Positions 10,531 through 21,104 of a DNA stretch of 64,000 bases are shown in pieces. The stretch is from Eucommia ulmoides. Taxonomy: Eukaryota > Streptophyta > Magnoliopsida > Garryales > Eucommiaceae. A program made the translations under genes and the position numbers. The stretch covers positions 13,035,001 through 13,099,000 of the forward strand of contig CM028340.1 in the NCBI GenBank assembly GCA_016647705.1, written 5' to 3'. The notes below the pieces were generated by a model. It did not search any database. It was not told the origin of the DNA and saw nothing but the letters and a program-made list of their open reading frames with translations. Position 1 is the stretch's first letter. The number at the start of each line of letters is the position of its first letter.

Positions 10531-12062
10531 ACTTGATTCGGAGGCGAGATCCTCTCGCCTCCCAAGTAAGTATTCTAAACACCATTTGTCAACATGCTTT
10601 AATTTCATATGTTGAGATTGATGATTGGGATCGCTGAGGACACTGTCCATTTTGAGTTCGAAAGTTATGTGTAGCATTTAGTATTGTTAGTTTATGTATT
10701 ATTGTTTTTCCGTATTGCATGTGTGTTTAGGTTAGAATGTGTTTATGTTTTTGTGTTGTTGTTTATATGTTGAGTTTTGCATTCATCTGGGCCGTCACCC
10801 GATGATGAAAATTACCCCTGGTTGTTTTCGAAGTCAAGGGTAATACCCATACATGTGTGATTCTATGTGCTTGATTATGCTTTTTGGTAAAAATTATTGT
10901 AGATCCTAATTTGCACGGGCACATAGACTCAATGCAAAGTTATTCAATTAATTTGAGGATGATTATCGATTAACCAAATTCATGATACGTTAAGGATTCT
11001 AGAACTTGACTGAGGGAAAGCTTGAGGCGAAATTCTAGGCGAAGTAGTTTAGGAGACGTGATTTAGGTATTCGTTTTGTCGCTTGAGCCTTTTTAAGCCT
11101 ACCTTGTTACATGTTTATCCCTCGTTACCCTGTCGAAGCCTAAATGCAAATTTAATTCTGAACACATAAACTAATACCCTGGCCAGTTGATCATTTTCCA
11201 AATCTATATCGCTAAAATTAAAGGCACATTTAAGTGAATCAAGTTAGCCATTGCAAAGGCTTCTTGATGTGAGCGGTTGAGTTTAGGGCGAACTTCTAAT
11301 TAGTTCGGTATTTGAGTACTCACTTGTCGGTTTTCATTTGTATTTCACACACCCCTTCAATTATAACAATCAAATAAGTTTGGGGGTGTGTTCATTGAAA
11401 ATAATTTAAAAAAAAAAAAAAATAGAAAAAAAAATAAAATAAAAAAAATCAAATGTAAATACGGTTTTTATTTCCATTTCTTTTGACAAGTACGTCGGTC
11501 TTAAATGCATGTTCGAGATTATTTTCCAATCTTTCTATGGGGGTTCGAGAGTGAATGTGCCTAGGGTTGAGCCTTGGGTAATGTTATGTTAACAACGTTA
11601 ACCAGTTTTCTATTCTGAATTACCCTTGGCCAAATATACCAAAACTGAACCAAGTCCTAATGATCTTCATGAACTACTAAACCTACATTAGTGTAGAGTG
11701 GACCCCAATCAAGCCTATGGAAATCCTAGTCCTTTACGGTCTAAGTCATGAATTTCGTTGGGGGATAATCCAATCCGATCGTTGTCTAGTTATATTATTA
11801 AGTCTCGCACTAACACGTTTACCGGATCTAGAATAGCATTCACCATTATTGTATGTCAAAAATCTAGAACATTACATGCTGTGTGTTACTGCCTGAACTC
11901 AATATAACTAGTGGTTGTTGAGGGTAAAAATAAATAGGCCGTTAGAAGAAGTCAAAACTCACATGTTGTTATGTTTAGATTGTTTTTAGGTTGTTCGTTA
12001 TTTAATTCAATTTGTTGTTTTTTTCATTTTAGTGTGTGTGTTTGGCTTGAGGACTAGCCAAA
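10531..12062 (+). other. Post-pol spacer of the deleted Athila-like element
   Basis: Non-coding by eye. Holds TCGCTGAGGACACTGTCC near 10632, a conserved-looking word also present as TCATTGAGGACAATGC at about 29300 in another element's post-pol region. An A-rich tract lies at 11405-11450. In intact Athila elements this interval can carry an env-like frame; none is visible. Confidence 0.5.
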
Positions 12063-12080
12063 TTATGAGTTTGGGGGTAT
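12063..12080 (+). promoter_or_regulatory. Polypurine tract before the 3' LTR
   Basis: TATGAGTTTGGGGGTAT directly precedes TGATAGGTGTG. It is preceded by GGCTTGAGGACTAGCC, a context also seen as GCTCGAGGACTAG before the LTR at 30380. Confidence 0.75.
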
Positions 12081-13445
12081 TGATAGGTGTGAAAAACCTA
12101 TCTATTTTCAATCCGAATTTGTTAGTTTTCGAATACGTTTATATAGTATTTTATTATATTTTAATTAGTTTTTATACTTTTTGTATAAATTAGGTGTGTG
12201 GGGCAAAAAGATAGAAAACTGAAAACGATGAGATCAAACCAAAGCGGTTTGAAGTTACGAAGGATAAACAAGCTCGGAGGCTAAAAGATTAAACAGGCCC
12301 ACCACCTAGGCGTCCAGACCACCGCCTAGGCGGTGAAGAAGTTGGGAAGAGCAAAATATTATTGACGGATAAACGCCTAGGCGAATTTTCGTTCGCCTAG
12401 GCAGAAATCCAGCAGAAGACGCAGATGGGCTACTGACAGCCGCTCGCCTAGGCGAAGTTTTCTTCACCTAGGCGAAAATCCAACAGAATGTTCTCTCAGT
12501 CCACTGCCTAGGCGATTAGACCAAACTGACCTAACTCTGCCTAGGCGAAGAATCCATCGCCTAGGCTGATTTACCATGCACAGTCTTGAGATATTTGTAG
12601 ATATTTTGGCTATAAATACCCCCTCTCCTCCCCCTTGTCCGGGAACTCTCTTGTCCCCTTGGATTTTTGAGCCCCTTAGGCTATATCTAAGGTTATATTT
12701 AGGAATGTTAGAAGTGGAGAAGACGGCGAATCAATCGTATAGCGTTCTTAGCGGTTTATCTTCGGACGAGGCCAAGTTATTCGATTGTTTTTCCTTATTT
12801 ATTTATCTTAGGATCATGTGAGCATGTTTAGCTCAATTTATATGTTTATACGGCTATGGCCATGAGTTAAATATGGATTGTAGTAGGGATTAACAATATA
12901 TTTATAAATACATTGTTTGGATGATTTTGGTGTTTTGTTTATGAATATTCTTCGTAGTTTGATTGTATTTATCGTATTGTTTGTTTATCTTGCTTAGTTA
13001 GATAAATGGAGAATACGGGATTTTGAAAAACCCCGGATTCAGATTAAGGTAAATAAACGCCACGATTCTATAACCCGGTTGAGGTTTGAATCGTGGACAA
13101 TCGATGACGTGGGGCAAGACACACGCTACCTAGGGTCATTAAGATGTTGAGGGGGACTTCTTCATTGGCTCAAAGTTGCATTATATCCCTCTTCTTACAC
13201 TCGGAAAAGGTGGCGAGGGAGTTTTAGAACGGAGATTGTCGATTGGGTAAATACAACGCACGATTCAATAACCTGGGAGGGAGTTAAATTGTGGGAAATC
13301 AATGACACTGGGTGAGACTCATGTGACCTAGGGTCATTAAAACATTGAGGGGGACTTCTTCGTTGACTCTAAGTCATGTATTCCCCCATCTTACACTCGG
13401 AAGAGGTGGCGGTGGAGTTTACGTACCGAGATTGTCGGATACCTC
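12081..13445 (+). repeat. 3' LTR of the Athila-like element, truncated
   Basis: Aligns with 8330 onward, including the palindrome array (12300-12570) and TATAAATA at 12611-12618. It stops after ...GAGATTGTCGGATACCT, where the next bases run backward into an inverted LTR. The rest of U5 and any 3' target duplication are missing. Confidence 0.85.
12300..12570 (+). repeat. Array of paired CGCCTAGGCG palindromes (3' LTR)
   Basis: CCTAGG cores at 12305, 12325, 12376, 12396, 12447, 12467, 12507, 12540 and 12560. Pair spacing is 20 bp four times (12305/12325, 12376/12396, 12447/12467, 12540/12560), and the first three pairs recur at exactly 71 bp. Confidence 0.95.
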
Positions 13446-14577
13446 TTCCGAGTATAAGACGTGTCGACGAAGAGGTCCCCCTCAATGTCTTAATGACTCT
13501 AGGCCATGTGAGTCTTGACCCAACATCATCGATTTCACACTAACTAACGCCCTCCCGGGTCGTTAGGTCGTAACGATGTGTTTACCCTAGTCCGAATCAA
13601 TAGTTACCTCTCCTGAGTGTCAAACCCTAGATTCTCAAATCCAACCCTAATACCATTACAAGCATACTAATATTTTCATAAAATGATAAACACAATCGTA
13701 CTTAAAAGCAACAACTGTTAAAGAAACATATATTAAACCAAACGAGCATTTACACAACTACACCTTTCCCTAACTAATCTCTAAATTACACTAACATGTT
13801 CTTAGCCAATACAACAATAAATCAAGAGGATATCATCATTATCAAAAATAAACATTTAATACAAAGATGGAAACAAGGGAAGAAAAACCAAATCTCAAAG
13901 TGGAGTAGTCCACTTTTGCCAAAGAAGAATCCTCCCGAGCTTTCTCTTCTCCGTTGATGAACTTCCTCTTCTAGATCTTCAAGGGTTGGCCAAGAACACC
14001 TCCTAAAACTAATCTAATCTAACTAAGGTGGGAGAGATCTCTATAGAACAACCAATCCCTCTCCCACGTCTAAGGTAAGAGTCTAAGCTTTCTGAGGTTT
14101 GGGGGAGAAAAGGGGTTAAATAGGTAAGGTTTAGAAATATCTTCAAAATATCTGAAAACTGATATTTCTGTGCAGAGTGTCACCACCTAAGCGGTGAACC
14201 ACCGCTTATGTGGTGGCTTTAAGTCGGTTAAGCTTCTGTCAGTAACTTCGCCTATGCAGTGGCTGCTGGCATAACAATCTGTCGTTTTCTCGCCTAGGCG
14301 GTGGTTTTCTTGCCTAGGCAGTGGTTAAGCCCTTTAGCACTCCAAAATTCTACCTCTTTTCCGCCTAGGCGATGGAACTTTTGCCTAGGCGGTGGTCTTC
14401 ATTCACTGAAACCCTATTTTGCACATTTTGTTCACCGTTTCTCTACCGTTTTCACTTGTTTATCGCCCTTTAACGTCCCTTCACCTATTTTACACTAAAA
14501 CACAATTAAATATAACTAAAATGCTTGAAAACTTAACAAATTCGGTTTAGAAATAAATAGGTTTTTCACACATATCA
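13441..14577 (-). repeat. Inverted, truncated LTR of a related Athila-like family
   Basis: The reverse complement starts TGATATGTGTGAAAAACC at 14577 and resembles the LTR at 27311-28728 more closely than its neighbour at 12081 (for example CCGAATTTGTTA followed by a different AT-rich block and a GTGAAAACGGT-like stretch). It ends at the junction near 13441. The palindromic array lies at about 14180-14395. Confidence 0.7.
14180..14395 (-). repeat. CGCCTAGGCG palindrome array in the inverted LTR
   Basis: Intact cores at 14293, 14313, 14364 and 14384: again 20 bp within pairs and 71 bp between pairs. Degenerate members near 14186 and 14206 (ACCTAAGCGGT, ACCGCTTATGT) and 14250. Confidence 0.9.
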
Positions 14578-14875
14578 GTTGCACCTAGATAAAACAGACC
14601 CTAAGGAAAAGGTTGGGTAGGCCTATGCATTGAGGAATGCACGGGCTCCCCGAGCCTATCAATCGGTAGTCTATTTTTTCATTCCAAAGGGCTTGAACCA
14701 AGAACTTCTCTCTCTATTCTTGAAATTCTCTCTCAGGTTTAAGGAATTCTCAAGATTTCGACTTCAAAAACACTCTCAAATCTTGTGAAAAAGGCTTCCA
14801 AAAGGTGTTTTTGGGATTCTAAGAACAAGATCTCAAGAAGTTGTTGAGACACGATCAAGAAGAACTAAGAAAATA
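14578..14875. other. Unassigned sequence between two LTRs
   Basis: No coding sequence. CT- and AAG-rich words (CTCTCTCTATTCTTGAAATT) resemble transcribed leader sequence of an LTR element, possibly the continuation of the one interrupted at 8329. I could not prove this. Confidence 0.25.
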
Positions 14876-17049
14876 TGTTGATCCTAAGATTTTGATGGAC
14901 AATTAGAGGTTGATGTTTTTGGTGAAATTAACGATTTTATTGAGTGTTTCAGTTTATTAGTTCCAGTGATGATCATGAAGATATTGTGGTAATACTAAAG
15001 ATAATGACAAAGATGGTAGAAGATTAAGAGTTTGAAGAAATTGAAGAACCTAGGAAAAACAATTCAGGTTAAATTCTAACTCTTAATGTATCCTGGTTAG
15101 GATTACACATGACATAAAATATTTTTTAAAGTTATGTGTGTTTTTATAGGATCCTAATTAGTTAAATTATTTGCTCCTATGTGTAATTGAAAAAGAAATA
15201 AAGATAATTGACTAAAATTGAATTTAAGATTTAGTGTCGCTAATCAAGAAAATAAATCGGTTAAAGGGGTGAAAATGTCGAAGAAATTGAATGAAAATGA
15301 ATTAAGGAGAGGTATTCCAAAAGTGGTTGGTCAACAGGTAAGTTGACTTGTGGTTATAAGGTGAACTTTCTGGATCATTCGGTCACCAGGTAAGTTGACC
15401 TGTGCTTAGAGGATGAAATCTCTGAATTCTTCGGTCGATAGGTAGGTCCATCTATGCCCAAAAGAGGAACTCTCTGGATCTCTAAGTCGATAGATAGGTC
15501 GACTTGTGAAACATCCTGAATCATCTAGTTGATAGGTAAAGTATAGGCGGTCGACCGATGGGCGAAGGATTTTTGGCTTGGCTAAATTGAGCGATTGACA
15601 GATGGGTCTTGGCCGGTCGACAAATAGAGTTGTTTCAGGATTTATAGAATTTTAGATTTTATTCAAAAAGTAGCCGTTACTAGCCGTTTTATGGTTAAGA
15701 TATGTGAGATATCTTAGGGATCTGATATATTTTGTGTTATTTAATTAATATTTAATTATCCCTATAGATATGGTTCAAGTAGTTTTGATATTTTCAATTT
15801 GGTACATGAAATTCTTTCCATCTTATCTAATTGAGATTGAGTAAAAGTTTGATGGACTTAATTGAATATTTTAAGAGATATTTTAAGTGATTTATACCGG
15901 GAATGAATCATTATGATATAGAGGGTCTATTGGTATAATTAAATGTCATGATTTATGGGAACTAGCCGTTATAAGACTTGTTTCAAGTGACTTTAAATAG
16001 ACCTGCAAATTTCACATATTAGATAATAAAAAATCAAGAGAATCCAAATTATTCTGAGTTATTCAGCTCTCGTGCTTTCTAAGAGTAATTATACTGAGTG
16101 TATTGTGATATCTTTCTTGAGATTTATTCTTGAGAAATATTGCTGTGGATTATTGCTTCTACTGATTTGAAATTTCATTGCTATTCTAACCATTATACTT
16201 TCGGTGGAATCCTAGTGAGATCTTTCTAAATTACTTACTATTAATTGTTGCTTGATTATATTATTTATTATTTAGAATTTGATCTTTGAAATTTTTTTCT
16301 GAATTTTTTTATTGAAAATTATTTTTGAAACAATTTCTTGAGAAAATCTGATTACGTGCTTAACGGCTTGCTATCTATCTTTATTTGAAATTAGATTTTG
16401 AAATTCTCACTTTTTTAATACTAGTATCGGGACATTAATTGAGTTTCAATTTATCTAGGGTAGTGGAAGTTCCAAGTGGAAAAATCACTTATCAATTATT
16501 TTTAATTGGTGAGTTGAGTGTCGGATCAGATACTACTGGGAGTGTCTAATCAAGGGTAGCTGGTTTCAATCTCTTTCGGTAAAGAAATTGAGATTTTGAT
16601 CTTTGCCTAGAGTATAAAAATATTAGGTGTTAATTCTTCCTTAATTAAACCTGGGAAAATGATACTTGGAGTGAATATGGGGTTTTGATTCTTGAGCCTA
16701 AGGTATAAAAAGAATTAAATCGTGATTCTCCCTATGATAGAATTAGGTTAATCTTTAGCCTGTAAAAAGATAAGTTATTCTTGAGCCTGGAGTAGGGCTT
16801 GGAGGACTGGATTAACCAAGAGTAGCTTGGTGAATAAGGATATATTATGGTGTGCTGCTTTATTTACTTTACTTATATTTTGTTGTTTGGGTGTGCATCT
16901 AGTTGATAACACATATCCGCTGTTATAAAAGATAATAATTAATTTTAGGATAAAATTAATTGTTTGATTTTTTTGAAGTGTTATATTCTAATAATGTTTT
17001 AATACTACCCAATTCACCCATCTTTCTTGGGTTGCTCACTGGGCCAACA
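14876..17049 (+). repeat. LTR of a Copia SIRE-like element
   Basis: Starts TGTTGATCCTAAGATTTTGA and ends CTGGGCCAACA. It aligns with the reverse complement of the solo LTR at 33840-37893 at both ends (TGGATCCTGAGGTTTTGATG and GGCTAACA there) and inside. About 2174 bp. Flanks are AAATA and AGATC, so no clear target duplication. The right flank resembles gypsy post-pol spacer (GGTAAGTATTCTTAAAC; compare 10565). The middle carries a GGTCGACC-type palindrome array. The SIRE assignment rests on my memory of the family's GGATCCTGAGGTTTTGATG start. Confidence 0.65.
15316..15620 (+). repeat. Degenerate GGTCGACC-type palindrome array
   Basis: Recurring words such as GGTCAACAGGTAAGTTGAC, GGTCACCAGGTAAGTTGACC, GGTCGATAGGTAGGTC, GTCGATAGATAGGTCGAC and GGTCGACCGATGGG, at intervals of about 60-70 bp. 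Each contains half-sites GGTCGA/TTGACC that pair with each other. The matching array in the solo LTR is at 37170-37425. Confidence 0.75.
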
Positions 17050-17660
17050 AGATCGAAGAAGAAGAAGAAATAAAACACTTAAGAAAAGACCACTCCCCTA
17101 AGTTAGGTAAGTATTCTTAAACCGCTATTTGATTTTATTTAAATATCATTATATTACTTGTATATAGCGTATTTGGCTAGTTCTTAGAATCATAGATCAT
17201 GTACATAGAGTAGACATAAAAAATAAGTAAAAAAACTTAAAAAATATGTCAAGAACATCAAAAGCACCATGAGTTGTGCATAGAATCTTTGATTCTCTCA
17301 AGAACACATGAAATGGAACTCCAATGAATTCAAAACAACCTTCTGGCAAAGGACTACTAACTACTGACTACTAACAATTAACTTTTACTTTTTTACAATA
17401 GTTTAGATCACAACCTGGTACTAAGTTATGGGTTTGTGAACTGGCATCTTATATATACGGATATATACTACTTGGTCGAGACCTTTGTGGTTAAAATTCG
17501 GAATAAAGAGAGGGCCTTTATTCCTTCGGGGATAAGTGTGCACCTTCTTCAGAAACATTTCCATTTTCTCAGCTTTGAGTAGAACTAACACATATACGAT
17601 ATATTTTCTTTCATTTTTAAACATATAACCAAAACCTAAACACTAAACTTACCTAAGTGT
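17050..17660. other. Non-coding, probable gypsy post-pol spacer then unassigned
   Basis: The first 90 bp (CTAAGTTAGGTAAGTATTCTT) resemble the spacer after pol in the element at 10560. The remainder holds no recognised feature; the minus frame at 17421-17624 has no motif. Confidence 0.3.
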
Positions 17661-18150
17661 TGCGAAAACTATTTGCTATGTATTACTCGCAAGTGTATGA
17701 GGTCGAACAAGTAACAAAATTCCATAGGCCCGATTTGGCTCTACTCTCCACTAATGTAAGCTAAGTTAGTATTGGATATCGATAGGACATTAGTGGCTTA
17801 TAATGTTTAACTAAGGTAATGGTTAAGTATGGAATGCAATGTTTAGGCTCGTTTCACCCTAGGCATGTCACTCACCTTTTCGGACTTTATAAACTTCCCA
17901 AAGTAGTTCCCCAAAATACCCCATTATAATTATTTCTCTTGTCACTCTTTTATTTCCACAAAGATAGATATAGCATGGAATTGCTCGAGTTGTGAACACG
18001 CAACATTTTTTTTTTCACGAAACATCGGTTAAACGAGATGTAAAACCACAAGATGTGATATCGAGTTCCTCACGTTGTGTCATGACTCAGACCCCCCCCT
18101 ACTTGTATAACATCAAATCAATACAAGTAGAGAAAAAAATTCAAATATGC
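17661..18150 (-). repeat. Fragment of an Athila-like LTR 3' portion
   Basis: 17668-17725 (TATTTGCTATGTATTACTCG then CAAGTGTATGAGGTCGAACA) matches 24292-24340 (TTTGCTATAGATTACTCGCA, AGTGTACGAGGTCGAACAAG), the U5 end of the minus-strand LTR at 24282. Similarity fades to the right. A C-run lies at 18091. Confidence 0.5.
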
Positions 18151-18715
18151 CTAGAGTACAATATAATATTCTGAATACAATATAACATGAAAGCACGCTC
18201 TCGAGTTACCTTCGTTAGATACGAGGTAGGAGACATCTTGGCATAAAGAAAATGATGCCAAATTTTCAGCGGTGTCGTAAGCTCCTTTGTTAAGAATGTT
18301 GATCGAACCCCTCGCACAACTGACCATTGAATTTACCTCCCACAAGTCAAGGTGGTGACGTCGTCAAGATCAAATTTTTTTCGATAATTTGAGTAAGTTG
18401 GTCCTCATCGAGAATGAGAATTTGTAGTGCTGATTTATAGTCGGACTATTAAATTTTATTAATTTCTCGCGAACCATCGTGGATAAATCTAAGGCTTCTT
18501 TTGCATTCGTAAAATTCTTGCACAACTGTTATCGTCGCGGCACCCGAATGTTGACAGTATACTTTCCATCCCCATAATTCGATGACTTTAAGGATATCCA
18601 AATTTTGTGATCTCGTTACTTCAAAACCCTTTTCTTTTAATCCGATCCTCTTAATCATCGAATTGTCAAATCTTGTTTCTGCCGCTGTGGATATGAATCT
18701 TTACTCTTTACTTCC
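18151..18715 (-). pseudogene. Athila-type gag, second copy (truncated)
   Basis: A direct repeat of 19428-19960: both share TACGAG-TAGGAGACATCTTG, AAAATGATGCCAAATTTTCA and ACCATCGTGGATAAATCTAA. Read on the minus strand, the frame around 18658-18450 gives KRIGLKEKGFEVTRSQN, then W-x2-YCQHSGAA and VVQEFY, matching the more complete copy's VVREFYANAKEA. That is the conserved N-terminal part of Athila-group Gag, the capsid-like structural protein. It ends abruptly near 18160 where the other copy continues, and carries stops and frameshifts. Confidence 0.65.
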
Positions 18716-20004
18716 ACAATAACTTCTTTATTTGCATTAGCCTTCTCATTTAACTCATTCTGTACTGGCCTTGAATTATTGATCCCTGATTCGTTTTTGG
18801 GGCTTATTTAATCATTACTTCCACAGTAACGTCTTTATCTGAATTAGCCTCCTTATTTAGCTCATTCTATATGGGCCTTGAATTATTGAGCTTCTTGCCA
18901 CTCTTCAATGTAATTGCCTTGCAATATTTTCGGTTGGGTTCCATATTACTTGGAAACCTTCCCGAAGATTGCACCTTTATTGAGCTAGCCAGCTGACCGA
19001 TTTATGTCTCCAATGACTTTAAAGTCGCATTGATATTAGTATAGGTCATCTCAATGTTTTCCAATCGAGCATCATGTCTATTGAGACGAGTATGAGTCTC
19101 CTACGTCGATCTGTGAGCCATGATGCTAGAGTAGGGCCTACATATTAGTCGTGGATAAGCGATGGGGGGGTCACTGTGGAGGTGGACTAGATGGACTAGC
19201 CGCGTCCTCAACCTCTGCTTCATTCTTCAAAGTCCGATTTATAGCATTATCAGTGATCAAATTTTTAGGTTGAGTGACCTCTTGACCCTCTATGTGGACA
19301 CTGGCTGCTGCAATCAACTCTGTTATAAGGGGTGGGAATGGAAGACCCACCGCAAGATTGTTAGCGGCATGCCGGATGGCATTGCTAATCTATGTCCTGA
19401 CGTTGATTTTGTAATAATTTTGAATACAATATAACATGAAAATACACTCTCGAGTTACCTCCGTTAGATACGAGATAGGAGACATCTTGGCACAAAGAAA
19501 ATGATGCCAAATTTTCAGCAGTGTCGTAAGCTTCTTTGTCAAGAATGTTGACCGAACCCCTCACACAACTAACTATTGAATTTGGCTCCTGCAAATTGAG
19601 GTGGTGACATCGTAAAGATCAATATTTTTGATAATTTGAGTGGGTTGATCCTCATCGAGACTTAGAATTTTGTAGTGCTAATTTATAGTTGCACTATCAA
19701 ATTTTATTAATTTCCCGTGAACCATCGTGGATAAATCTAAGGCTTCTTTTGCATTAGCATAAAATTCTCGCACAACTGTCATTGCCGCGGCACCCGACTG
19801 TTGACAGTGTACATGCCATCCCCGTAATTAGATGACTTTAAAGATATCCGGATTTTGTGATCTCGTCACTTGAAAACCTCTTTCTTTCAATCCGGTCCTC
19901 TTAATCACCGAATCATCAAATCTTGCTTTTACTGCTACGGATACGAATCTTTCCGACTCGTATGATTGAATTTATTGGGACTACTTTGTGGATTTTTTTA
20001 ACGG
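18716..20004 (-). pseudogene. Athila-type gag, N-terminus to the gag/protease linker
   Basis: Minus strand. A likely start is the ATG at 20004 (MPLKKSTK then stops). The frame continues ESERFVSVAVKARF, KRTGLKERGFQV, GAAAMTVVREFYANAKEA and so on to about 19700. Around 19390-19270 another frame reads ISNAIRHAANNLAVGLPFPP, a Gag signature before the C-terminus. Around 19060-18900 the residues E-N-I-E, IGQLASSI, GRFPSNMEPNR and CKAITLKSGK match the Athila linker just before protease (family form QIGQLA...LPSNTE...CKAITLRSGK). Multiple stops and frame changes make it non-functional. Near 18709-18890 a roughly 105-bp unit is duplicated in tandem. Confidence 0.7.
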
Positions 20005-20519
20005 CATTGTCGGTAGATTACGAAGACAAATAATCAAGGTTCATTAAATAGAGTTTCCACCCTATGTGATAGATTATACCACAACCCACTGTTTACCAAC
20101 ACCAACACCAAATCCAAAACGTACCAGCAAACAAATCAATGATCAAATCAAAACTACCAATAACAACACCAACACCAACACCAACTCCAACAACAATACT
20201 AACACCAACATTGACGACAATGTAGCAGAAGTAACCACCCAACCAAAAGAAATCTTAAGAACCCGCTTAACAATACTTACTTAAAGTCCTTAGTGCAATA
20301 GACATGAAGAAGTTTGGATTGTGCGCTAATCTTGCTTTGATGTGGGCGATTTTGTGAGATTAGGGATGAGATATGGGAGATTTCGGAGTTAGGGCTTGAA
20401 CTTGGGTATGTTTGGAAGGAGGGGATGAGATGAAATCCGATTTTGGGGAAGAAGATGTAGGGATTTTGGTTTGTGGGGGATGAAATGGGTAGTTTTTAGA
20501 AGTGGAGGGGTTCAAAACA
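20005..20519 (-). other. Leader-like region upstream of the minus-strand gag
   Basis: Holds a low-complexity ACCAAC/AACACC-rich stretch (20090-20215), which produces an Asn/Thr-rich frame on the plus strand (20066-20284), and a GA-rich block at 20340-20510. In minus orientation it lies between a palindrome array and the gag ATG, the place of U5 plus leader, but I see no primer-binding site, so the join is probably rearranged. Confidence 0.35.
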
Positions 20520-20905
20520 GATGGTGTGGCACTGTAGTGTGAAATCGGTGGCGCTGCAATGCTGTTTTGGACATTAGGGTTCTTTTAGACTAGGGGAGCT
20601 CGCACTATAGCGTGAAAAAAGTTCACACTGTAGCGCCAAAAGACGGTGAACGTGATCTTTATTGAGATTGGCACTGCAGTGCTATTCATTTTCGCACTAC
20701 AATGCCAAAAGGCGCTAACAACATTTTGGCAGAAGGTCTCGCGCTCAAGCGTGGGCATTATGTTGGCTAATAATGATGTGCTTCTCATTTTTTCGTGCTA
20801 CAGCCCACTTTTCCTCTGCTGCAGTGCCAAGTTTGTATTCAGAATGTGTATTTTGCACAGAATATTTGCGCTGCAGCTCATTTTCTCCGCGCTGCAGCCC
20901 AAAGT
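20520..20905 (-). repeat. Array of paired CTGCAG-core palindromes
   Basis: Units such as TGGCACTGCAGTGC, GCGCTGCAGC and their variants have cores at about 20532/20554, 20604/20627, 20673/20696, 20742, 20797/20818 and 20871/20892: 21-23 bp within pairs, about 70 bp between most pairs. It lies next to the end of pol on the minus strand, so it is probably a piece of a 3' LTR U3 region. Confidence 0.9.
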
Positions 20906-21104
20906 TCTGATTTGAACACTTTATGTCTCCACTTTTGCTTCGTTTTTCAGTCCCAAAAATATTCATTCGAATTTCAAAAAGTCTTCTCGCACTTTGGTTC
21001 TCATCTTCTTCTATAATTTTAGTCCAATCTGATGCATCCGAAATCCAAATATTTAAAAAAAAAAACCACTTGGGTTGCCTCTCAAGAAACACTAAATTAA
21101 CGTC
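20906..21104 (-). other. End of Athila pol and short spacer
   Basis: Minus strand reads GGGACGTTAATTTAGTGTTT, then CTTGAGAGGCAACCCAAG, equivalent to the pol-end marker at 10470-10505 in the deleted element. Only about 150 bp separate it from the palindrome array, so the usual post-pol region is largely deleted. Confidence 0.5.

Noticed and set aside
10248-10677. Overlapping frames of 75 and 106 codons on opposite strands.
   Set aside because: They overlap the Athila pol-tail remnant in other frames and have no recognisable domain.
19985-20020. Plus-strand AACGGCATTGTCGGTAGATT resembling a primer-binding site.
   Set aside because: The minus strand over the same bases is the start of gag (ATG then ESERFVSVAVKARF), with Gag sequence continuing for over 1 kb; no plus-strand LTR ends here.
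20066-20284. Asn/Thr-rich open frame on the plus strand.
   Set aside because: Produced by ACCAAC/AACACC low-complexity sequence upstream of a minus-strand gag; no domain.
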